Shown in pieces: positions 1 through 6,567 of a stretch of DNA of 64,000 nt. Where the stretch lies: the NCBI RefSeq assembly GCF_018614585.1, contig NZ_JAGGOI010000031.1, positions 1 through 64,000 on the forward strand. Reading direction: 5' to 3'. A program made the position numbers and the translations under genes. Origin of the DNA: Streptomyces sp. ISL-1. GTDB taxonomy: Bacteria > Actinomycetota > Actinomycetes > Streptomycetales > Streptomycetaceae. Below the pieces are notes generated by a model that was given only the letters and a program-made list of their open reading frames with translations, was not told the DNA's origin and did not search any database. Position 1 is the first letter of the stretch. Every line of letters starts with the position of its first letter.

Positions 1-329
1 TCCGCGAAGCGTTGCTCACATTTGGCGGGAGTGGCCAGATTGTCAGCCGGATCAGCGGTCAAGACGTCATTGGCGAGGGCGGCTGCAAGCCTTCGAGTCG
101 TCGGGTGCTTGTAGATGTCCGGCATCGACACCGACGGCAGATCGGCCTGCTTGCGCACCCGGGCGCAGAAACGGGCCATCAGCATCGAGTCGGCACCGAG
201 GTCATCGAAGAAGTGGCTGTCAACCGACACCGGCTCGGTGCCCACGATATCGGCCAGCACCTCCGCGAAGCGTTGCTCACATTCGGCGGGAGTGGCCAGA
301 TTGTCAGCCGGATCAGCGGTCAAGACGTC
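1..329. repeat. Direct repeat inside the carrier-domain gene (1-68 and 262-329)
   Basis: Bases 1-68 and 262-329 are identical except for one transition (T at 24, C at 285). The offset is 261 bases, exactly 87 codons, so the repeat is in frame and marks a nearly unchanged tandem duplication of a carrier domain. The repeat may continue beyond the left edge. Confidence 0.9.
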
Positions 330-344
330 GTGAGAGTTCCCCAT
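1..344 (-). CDS. Tandem phosphopantetheine carrier-domain protein, 3' part outside window
   Basis: The reverse strand reads from an ATG at 344, with an AAGGGAC ribosome site about 9 bases upstream, to the window edge without a stop. The protein opens with an acyl/peptidyl-carrier domain: the DDLGADSML segment around residue 48 holds the serine that would carry phosphopantetheine. After about 87 residues the sequence begins to repeat itself, so a second carrier domain follows. Carrier domains of this type occur in Pls/PosA-family non-ribosomal synthetase-like proteins of Streptomyces, which couple an AMP-binding domain to membrane segments; that assignment is from memory of the motif and only the carrier part is visible. 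Its upstream side is transposon debris, so its promoter context may have been rearranged. Confidence 0.75.
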   Translation of the reverse strand, partial: MGNSHDVLTADPADNLATPAECEQRFAEVLADIVGTEPVSVDSHFFDDLGADSMLMARFCARVRKQADLPSVSMPDIYKHPTTRRLAAALANDVLTADPADNLATPAKCEQRFA

Positions 345-523
345 CAGCTGCGTCCCTTGCAAAATCAGAGTGGTCGATGCAGGCGCGCTGAACTACATGA
401 ACGAGGTCCACGCACTTGCATAGACTGCTATGGGAGCTGGGACCGGAACACAGCTAAGTGATCGCCCACCTTGACCGTGGCGGTTTTGGCTGGCCTTAGT
501 CAACGGTCTGATCCGGCCGACTA

Positions 524-565
524 GATCGACAATATTGCTCACGCGATCGACAATATTGCTCACGC
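524..565. repeat. 21-bp tandem repeat, two copies
   Basis: The 21-base unit beginning gatcgacaatattgctcacg occurs at 524-544 and again at 545-565. Each copy contains the palindrome caatattg. It lies in otherwise unassigned debris between the carrier gene and the ISAzo13 scrap. Nothing else is recognised between 345 and about 620. Confidence 0.85.
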
Positions 566-619
566 GCAACGCTTCCCTCGACCGCAGCGGCAAGGGGCTG
601 GCCGATGGATCTTCCGTCC

Positions 620-716
620 CCATCAGCAACCGCCGCTGCAGTTCATCCAGGTGCGGAAAGATCACACCGAACTTCGCGGCCAGTCCTCGATCCGCTGCCC
701 CGTCCCCGTAGCGCAA
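620..716 (-). pseudogene. N-terminal scrap of an ISAzo13-type transposase
   Basis: From a TTG at 716 the reverse strand encodes about 32 residues containing LAAKFGVIFPHLDELQRRLL, which resembles the conserved N-terminus of ISAzo13-family (Rhodopirellula-type) transposases of actinomycetes. The similarity stops after about 32 residues (around 620) and unrelated sequence follows, so only the first tenth of a transposase remains. The family call is from the motif alone. Confidence 0.55.
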
Positions 717-781
717 TTCAGGTCTCCTGAACAGTGGCCGCCAGAACAGAAAACCACGGTCTTTTCTCAGGGTACGACTGT

Positions 782-892
782 GTGCGGTACGTGCAAGGGG
801 GCGAGCTGACGCCCGCCGAGCAGGAGAGGCGGGAGCGGGTGCGGCTGGAGGCGGCCAAGCGGTTCGAGGCCGCGGAACTTGTAATCGGGTGA
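782..892 (+). pseudogene. N-terminal scrap of an IS630-type transposase
   Basis: A 36-codon open segment starts at GTG 782 and stops at TGA 890-892. It reads VRYVQGGELTPAEQERRERV and continues with an EAAKRFEAAE segment, the typical opening of the helix-turn-helix region of IS630-family transposases. The rest of the helix-turn-helix and the DDE domain are absent. Confidence 0.55.
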
Positions 893-996
893 TCGAGGTG
901 TCGCCTTGTCAGGCTGACATGTAGCCAGCGTGTAACCTCGGGATTTTCCACCCCGGCCTATGAGCCCAATTCCGGAAAGTTAGGGCCTGCGGATCA

Positions 997-1370
997 TTAA
1001 CTCGCTGTCTTGATCTTTGGTGGGAAAAGGGCGATGCCGGTCGCGCTCGCGTGGTCGTAGAGGTGTTCCAGCGTGGTGAGTTGGCAGTCGGCGGGTTCGA
1101 TGGTGTGCTCCAATTCAGGAGTTGGCGGATGTCGCGGATGCGCCTGTTGATTGTTTCGGGGCAGACATCGAAGAGGGCAGCGACGGCGACCTGGGGCAGG
1201 GCGTGTCGCTGGTGGAGGACTGTGGCCAGCAGCCTGTCGGCGAGAGTGAGGATAGGGCGGCGCCCGGTGCCGCCGTCACCTTTGACGCGTGGGCGGTGGC
1301 CGCGTCGTTTGTCCAGTTTCTTTTCGCGTTGATCCTCGTGGAGTGTGGTCAGCGTGGTGATGATGGTCCG
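997..1370 (-). pseudogene. C-terminal half of a helix-turn-helix transposase, frameshifted
   Basis: The reverse strand encodes a segment with LTLADRLLATVLHQRHALPQ and a helix-turn-helix (VAALFDVCPETINRRIRDIR), typical of small DNA-binding halves of actinobacterial transposase genes. After RDIRQLL, around 1100-1115, the sense continues only in another frame (LEHTIEPADCQLTTLEHLYD and on to a TAA at 997-999), so one frameshift breaks the gene. The 5' boundary near 1370 is approximate. It lies next to a Tn3-type scrap, with no intact terminal repeats seen. Confidence 0.5.
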
Positions 1371-1456
1371 CCGGTGGACACCCCCACGGCCACCGACTGC
1401 GTGAGCGGCGCGTGAGCGGACGGTGCAGCAGGAGCCGTCCTGAGCCGGATTGCCGG

Positions 1457-1696
1457 TCATGCCGCGCGGCCCTGATCAGGCAAAGCGGCACCGCACGGCA
1501 CAGCCAAGCACCACCCGCCAGAGATTCGAGCCCACTCCACCAGCAGTGCCTCGCGCTGCCGGTCCTCCACCAGCTCGACCGGGCAGACCTCCGCGGCCAG
1601 CCACTTGACCAGCGACTCCTCGCCCCCGAGCGTCGACGGCCGGAATTTCAGCGCCTCGCGGATCTGCTTGCGGTGGTACTCGGCGGCCCGGAGCAC
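1457..1696 (-). pseudogene. Scrap of Tn3-family transposase N-terminal domain (DUF4158)
   Basis: About 55 residues on the reverse strand (YHRKQIREALKFRPSTLGGE, then WLAAEVCPVELVEDRQREAL) match the pattern of the N-terminal DUF4158 region of Tn3-family transposases. The match fades after about residue 60 and the large catalytic DDE domain is not present anywhere in the window. It is a decayed remnant of a large transposon. Confidence 0.6.
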
Positions 1697-1733
1697 GGCT
1701 ACCTCGCCTACGTCGCCACCATCCTCGGAGGGG

Positions 1734-1913
1734 CCGACAGTCGAGGCAAGCCACCTGCTGAAACAGGCAGCAGATCTCGTCGAGAAGGACTCGACGACAC
1801 AGGCATGGACCGAGTTCCGCCGCGGCCTGGTCGCCGAGAATCTCCTGGCCCAGCCCGCCCCAGCACGTCGGCACTATGACCATGCACACACACTTGCCGC
1901 CGCCCACGGCGAC
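1734..1913 (+). pseudogene. Unidentified coding remnant between transposase scraps
   Basis: The forward strand has about 60 residues with protein-like composition (EASHLLKQAADLVEKDSTTQ, then RRHYDHAHTLAAAHGDK) that are not explained by either flanking transposase scrap. The alternating small and charged residues suggest an alpha-helical, perhaps TPR-like segment. No start codon or clear 5' end is visible, and the IS256 scrap takes over on the opposite strand around 1935. I cannot name a family. Confidence 0.3.
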
Positions 1914-1939
1914 AAGCTTTTGCGCTCCTACACCTACGG

Positions 1940-2274
1940 TCGCGGGGCACGGCTATTTCCACCGGGCCGACCTCGGTCAGCACGGTCTTGGAACGGGTGC
2001 CGTTGCGGGAGTTGCCACCGTTCTTCCCGGCCGGATCGTGCCGGTCATAGCCGAGGTGATCGGTGACCTCGCCCTCCAGAGCGGACTCCAGCAGCCGTTT
2101 CGTTAGCTGCTGCAAGAGTCCTCCCTCACCGGTCAGCTGCAGTCCCTCGGCCTGGGCCCGGCCCACCAACTCGTCGATCAGCTGGTCGCCCACGGCCTTC
2201 ACCGCCTGCGGCTCAGCCACCTCGACGGTCTCAGGTTCAGGCATGTTGTTACTGGTTATCGGCGCATCTTCCAT
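1940..2274 (-). pseudogene. N-terminal scrap of an IS256 (Mutator) family transposase
   Basis: From ATG 2274 the reverse strand encodes about 112 residues with the IS256-family N-terminus: a LIDELVGRAQAEGLQLTGEG segment, then HLGYDRHDPAGKNGGNSRNG and a TVLTEVGPVEIAVPRDR stretch. In intact transposases these precede the DDE catalytic domain. Here the match ends at PRDR (around 1940) and the catalytic domain is missing. The intact IS4 element lies immediately upstream of its start codon and separates it from what looks like its own terminal sequence at 3886 onward. Confidence 0.7.
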
Positions 2275-2289
2275 GATCAGGAGTTACAC

Positions 2290-3885
2290 CAATGCCCCGC
2301 AGTTAAGGTCCTGGCCTGCCTGTCAAGCGGTTCGGGGAAGCCGGGACATGAGGGCGGGACTCCGCGTAGGACAGAGAGTCGACCAAGATCCTCTGTTCTG
2401 ACGGAGTCCCGTTGTTCATCGAGTTTGGCATGCCCGTACCGGGACGGGGGTCGGTTCGCGCGTTCGCGGCCGGCCATCTCGGAGAGCTGACGCAGATCAT
2501 CCGCCCTGCCCTGGTGGATGAGGCGCTCGAACTGACGCGGCGGGTCCAGCGGCGGACCCGCAAGTTACCTGCCCGGGTCACGGTGTACTTCGTACTCGCG
2601 CTGTCGTTGTTTGGCACGGATGGCTATCTGGGGGTGTGGGCCGCGTTGACCGCCGGCCTGGGCGGCGAGGACGTGGCGCCGTCGGAGGCCGCGTTGCGTC
2701 AAGCCCGCAGGAGGGTTGGGTCAGCTCCGCTGGCCATCCTGTTCGACCGGCTGAAAGGGCCTGCGGCCAAGGCGGATTGTTCCGGAGCGTGGTGGCGGGG
2801 GCTGCGGACGGTGGCCTGGGACGGCACCGGGCTGCAGATCGCGGACACCCCGGAGACCGCCAGATTCTTCGGCCGGAAGATCAGCTGTCATGGGCCGGGC
2901 AGCTATCCGGCACTGAAGCTGTCGGCTTTGGTGGAGTGCGGCACGAGGGCGCTGATCGATGTCGTCTTCGGCCCGCATGACACGCCGGAGCCCGAGCAGA
3001 ACGCCGTGCTGTGTCGGTCGCTCCGGCCGGGCATGCTGGTGCTCGCCGATCGCGCCTCCGACGGGTATCCGCTGATGTGCAAGGCGGTGGCCACCGGGGC
3101 TGATCTGCTGTGGCGGATCCAGAACAACCGGAGCCTGGCCGTGATCCACACGCTCCCGGACGGTTCCTACCTGTCCATGGTCGCTGATGTCCGCGGCCGG
3201 GACCGGCTGCGGTACTGGGCCCGTCATCCCCGCCCGGTTCCACCCCAGGTCGAGGGGGTCGCAGTCCGGGTGATCGATGCCACCGTCACCGCGACCGGCA
3301 CCGACGGCAGCACCAGGACCGGCACCCTGCGCCTGGTCACCACGCTGCTGGACCCCGACGCCTACCCAGCGGAGGAACTCATCACCCTCTACCACGAACG
3401 CTGGGAAGCCGAGACGGCCTTCTACGGCCTGAAGGTCACCTTGCGAGGCAGCGGCAGAATCCTGCGTTCCCGCACTGTGGACGGCATCAGGCAAGAGCTC
3501 TTCGGCATGCTTGTTGTCTATCAGGCGGCCCGGCGCATCGCTGCCGATGCCGCAGCGGAGACCGGCATAGATCCCGACCGCATCTCTTTGACCGTCACGC
3601 TGCGGACCGCACGCCTCACCGTAATCAACGCCACCGGCACAGTGTTCGAACACGACGCCTGTCCAACTCCCAGGATCCGCTCGGCAGTTCTTCATCCGCG
3701 GGCGCTGGGTCCGGCACGACGGCGAACTCGGATCTGGCCCCGCCGCATCAAACGGCCGATCTCTCCCTTCGCCTACAACAAATCCAAGTGGGACAAACCC
3801 ATGCGCAAGGTGACCATCACCTCCGAGATCACTCCACCCACGACTCTCTTGACAGGCAGGCCAGGACCTTAACTGCGGGGCATTG
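2290..3885 (+). mobile_element. Complete IS4-family insertion sequence
   Basis: A 1596-bp element bounded by perfect 38-bp inverted repeats at 2290-2327 and 3848-3885, each end starting CAATGCCCCGCAG. It is flanked by a 10-bp direct repeat, ggagttacac, at 2280-2289 and 3886-3895, the size expected for IS4-family target duplications. It carries one transposase gene. Perfect ends and duplication imply a recent insertion. The target sits just upstream of the start codon of an IS256-type remnant, and sequence right of the element (gttcgttttaca) looks like the displaced end of that IS256 element. Confidence 0.95.
2412..3872 (+). CDS. IS4-family transposase
   Basis: The 486-residue protein has the DDE triad of IS4-type transposases: an aspartate in VAWDGTGLQ (near residue 135), one in VLADRASDGYP (near 212), and the YREK signature in ITLYHERWEAETAFYGLK (near 325-342) with the catalytic glutamate. 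It would cut and paste the flanking element. The start used is TTG 2412; an ATG six codons later (2430) is also possible. The reading frame is intact and its last codons lie inside the right inverted repeat, so the element is probably functional. Confidence 0.93.
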   Translation: MFIEFGMPVPGRGSVRAFAAGHLGELTQIIRPALVDEALELTRRVQRRTRKLPARVTVYFVLALSLFGTDGYLGVWAALTAGLGGEDVAPSEAALRQARRRVGSAPLAILFDRLKGPAAKADCSGAWWRGLRTVAWDGTGLQIADTPETARFFGRKISCHGPGSYPALKLSALVECGTRALIDVVFGPHDTPEPEQNAVLCRSLRPGMLVLADRASDGYPLMCKAVATGADLLWRIQNNRSLAVIHTLPDGSYLSMVADVRGRDRLRYWARHPRPVPPQVEGVAVRVIDATVTATGTDGSTRTGTLRLVTTLLDPDAYPAEELITLYHERWEAETAFYGLKVTLRGSGRILRSRTVDGIRQELFGMLVVYQAARRIAADAAAETGIDPDRISLTVTLRTARLTVINATGTVFEHDACPTPRIRSAVLHPRALGPARRRTRIWPRRIKRPISPFAYNKSKWDKPMRKVTITSEITPPTTLLTGRPGP

Positions 3886-4012
3886 GGAGTTACACCGTTC
3901 GTTTTACAGCCACCCTGCGGCCCCTGCGGGATCCGGACGCCAACGACGACCAGTAGGTCGGTCGGCTCCGGCGCGTTGGTAGAGGGTCAAGAGTTCCCGC
4001 AGGTCTCGGTGT

Positions 4013-5157
4013 TCATCGGTGTGTGCGAAAGAACTCGGTGAGGTCGTGTGCGAGGAGTTCGGGTTCTTCGTGGGCGGCGAAGTGTCCGCCACGGGGCATG
4101 CGGGTGTACCTGGTGATGTTGTACGTGCGCTCGGCCCAACTGCGGGGCGGCCGGGAGAGGTCGGCCGGGAACAGGGCGAGGGCTGTGGGCACGTTTACCC
4201 GCTCAACCCTCCTCGTCAGCCGCTGGGCGTATTCGTAGTAGGGCCGGAAGGAGGTCGAGATGGTGTGAGTGAACCAGTAGAGCGACGCCTGCGTCAGGAG
4301 GAAGTCGTCGCTGAACCGGGACGACAGGTCACCACCGCAATCGCTCCACGCACGGTACTTCTCGACGATCCAGGCAAGCAGCCCGGTCGGCGAGTCGGCC
4401 AGACCATAGCTCAGCGTGAGAGGGCGGGTGCTCTGTTCGTGCAGGTACCCGCCCTCTTCCGCGGACCACCCCGCGACGGAATCGAGGTACTCCTGCTCCT
4501 CTGCGGTGACACCGGCCGCGTCGTAGGCGACCGGGCTGGCGATCGCCATCAGATGGATGCCCACCACGGCCTCGGGGTGGGCTTCGCCGAGCCGGGAGGT
4601 GATGCCGGCACCAGGTCGCCCCCGTGCGCGGCGTAGCGCTCGAAGCCGAGTTCGTCGTGCATGAGCCGGTGCCAGATCTCCTGTGTCTGCGGCTGCTCTG
4701 TGAGCGAGGGCCGCTGAGGTGAGAAGGCGAATCCGGGCAGCGAGGGGACGATGACAGTGAACGCGTCGGCGGCGTCACCCCCGTACCGCGAAGGCGTGGC
4801 CAGCCGGCGGGCGAGGGTGGTCAGTTCGAGGAAAGAGCTGGGCCACCCGTTGGTCAGGACGATCGGCAGGGCGCCGGGGTGTTCGCCGTCGAAGCGGAGG
4901 TAGTGGACGGGGGTTCCGTCGACGTCCGCGAGGTGGGACGGCAGGGCGTTGATGGTGGCTTCGTGGGCACGCCAGTCGTAGCCGGAGCCCCAGTAGGCGA
5001 CGAGGCGTCGCAGTTCGCCGGAGTCGGTGCCGGCCTCCCAGCCGGTGGCCGGCCAGGGGGTCGGCCAGCGTGTGTTGCGCAGTCGTGAGCGCAGCTCGTT
5101 CAGCTCGGCCTCGGGGACGGCGATCACGGGCGCGTAGCGGGTCATGGGGGTCTCCAA
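4013..5157 (-). pseudogene. Epoxide hydrolase, broken by one frameshift
   Basis: Two overlapping reverse-strand frames (5157-4549 and 4567-4013) together make one full epoxide hydrolase. The first frame holds the EHN N-terminal domain (RNTRWPTPWP near residue 35, oxyanion region NGWPSSFLE) and reaches the nucleophile elbow AAHGGDL; the second resumes at TSRLGEAHPEAVV and ends with the catalytic-histidine region RGGHFAAHEEPE. At about 4611-4615 the code reads CTGGTGCC where CTGGGTGCC would restore GGDLGAGITS, so a single missing G explains the break. It is either a young pseudogene or a sequencing error. Epoxide hydrolases open epoxides with water through an aspartyl ester. The start could also be the ATG at 5145. 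Confidence 0.85.
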
Positions 5158-5619
5158 GGTTTCGTTCCCACAGGACAGCGCTGCGTGCCTGGGTGTCGGA
5201 GCCGCTCTCCGTGCGCTTGTCGGGGTACCGGCGGGTGGTACCTGCTATCACAGCGGACACCATGAGGATCGCGATGACGAGCACGGCGTGTCCGACGGTG
5301 GTCTCCTCACGACTGCCTACTGACGTAACTTCGGGATTGCTGAATCACTCTCGTCTTGTCCGAGTGAATTCGACGAAGGAAGAACCCCCTGGACACAGGG
5401 TCAAGTGCTCAGCGGAGGATCGGGGAACTCGCGGGATGTCGCACACACGGCCCGCGACCCGACCGGTTCGGCGGGCTCGGTAGTGCGGCTCACCCCGACC
5501 GTACGGTGCACACGTTCGAGCGCGGCACGATCGTTCTGATACATCTCTCTGTCATATTCCATAACCTTTCGAAATGCGCCCCTTGCGTGCGCCCCTTGCG
5601 GGTCTAGCGTCCCTGACCC
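5158..5619. other. Divergent intergenic region
   Basis: This 462-base stretch separates the reverse-strand epoxide hydrolase from the forward MHYT gene and must hold both promoters. I see no convincing ORF, tRNA or long hairpin in it. The direct repeat cgccccttgc occurs twice just before the MHYT gene. Confidence 0.5.
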
Positions 5620-6516
5620 ATGGGACACCTGGACCACGCCGCCTTCGGCTTGCTGACTCCCGTGCTGTCGTACGCGATGGCCGTCATCGGCGCCGCCCTC
5701 GGGCTGCGCTGCACCGTACGCGCGCTCGACGCGAGCGGTCGCTCCCGCCGTAACTGGCTGATCACCGCCGCATCGGCGATCGGCACCGGCATCTGGACGA
5801 TGCACTTCGTCGCGATGCTCGGCTTCGCCGTGCGCGGCACCGACATCCGCTACAACGTGCCGCTGACCATGCTCAGCCTGCTCGGCGCCATGCTGGTCGT
5901 CGGCGCCGGGGTGTTCTGCGTCGGCTTCGGCCGCGACCGTGCCAGGTCGCTGCTGATCGGCGGGCTCACCACCGGGCTCGGCGTGGCCAGCATGCACTAC
6001 CTGGGCATGGCCGCCCTGCGGCTGCACGGCACGGTGCGCTACGACCCGCTGCTCATCGTGCTCTCCGTCGTCATCGCCGTGGTCGCCGCGACCGCGGCCC
6101 TGTGGGCGGCGCTCAACATCAAGTCGCCGGTGGCGGTCGGGGTCGCCTCGCTTGTCATGGGCGCGGCGGTCAGCAGCATGCACTACACCGGAATGCTCGC
6201 GGTCAGCGTGCGGGTCGAGCCGTCCGGAGCCGAACTGCCCGGGGCCACGGCGATGCAATTCATCTTCCCCCTCGCCGTCGGCCTCGGGTCATACCTCTTC
6301 GTCACCTCCGCGTTCGTCGCGCTCACCCCGACGGCACGCGAACGCGCCGCCTACACCTCGGCCGATCGGCCGGCCGAAGCCGCTCCCGCCGAGTCTGCGG
6401 CGAGTACCCAACCCGTCGGCACGACGAGCACCCAGAGCAAGACGAGCACCGCAAGCACCCCAAGCACCCCGAGCACCCCGAGCACCCCAAGCACGCCGAC
6501 CGCTGCCACCGCCTAG
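5620..6516 (+). CDS. MHYT-domain integral membrane sensor protein
   Basis: A 298-residue protein with about seven hydrophobic segments. Three copies of the MHYT signature lie in membrane segments: TMHFVAML (near residue 60), SMHYLGMA (near 126) and SMHYTGML (near 186). In the MHYT family these residues are proposed to bind copper and sense oxygen, CO or NO. Unlike many bacterial MHYT proteins it has no GGDEF/EAL or kinase output. The last 70 residues are a hydrophilic tail rich in Ser, Thr and Pro with a STPSTPSTP repeat (about 6451-6497). It ends 51 bases before the conservon kinase on the same strand, so it may be its membrane partner. Confidence 0.88.
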   Translation: MGHLDHAAFGLLTPVLSYAMAVIGAALGLRCTVRALDASGRSRRNWLITAASAIGTGIWTMHFVAMLGFAVRGTDIRYNVPLTMLSLLGAMLVVGAGVFCVGFGRDRARSLLIGGLTTGLGVASMHYLGMAALRLHGTVRYDPLLIVLSVVIAVVAATAALWAALNIKSPVAVGVASLVMGAAVSSMHYTGMLAVSVRVEPSGAELPGATAMQFIFPLAVGLGSYLFVTSAFVALTPTARERAAYTSADRPAEAAPAESAASTQPVGTTSTQSKTSTASTPSTPSTPSTPSTPTAATA

Positions 6517-6567
6517 CCGCCGCCCCGGCTGCCGCACCCCCAGCCCCGTAACCGGAACGAGGAGGCC

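Noticed and set aside
524..565. 21-bp repeats as a CRISPR or iteron array
   Set aside because: Only two adjacent copies with no spacer and no rep or cas gene nearby.
5401..6258. Long open frame on the reverse strand within the MHYT gene
   Set aside because: High-GC shadow of the forward gene; composition is Gly/His/Asp-rich without a family or ribosome site, while the forward frame has the MHYT motifs.
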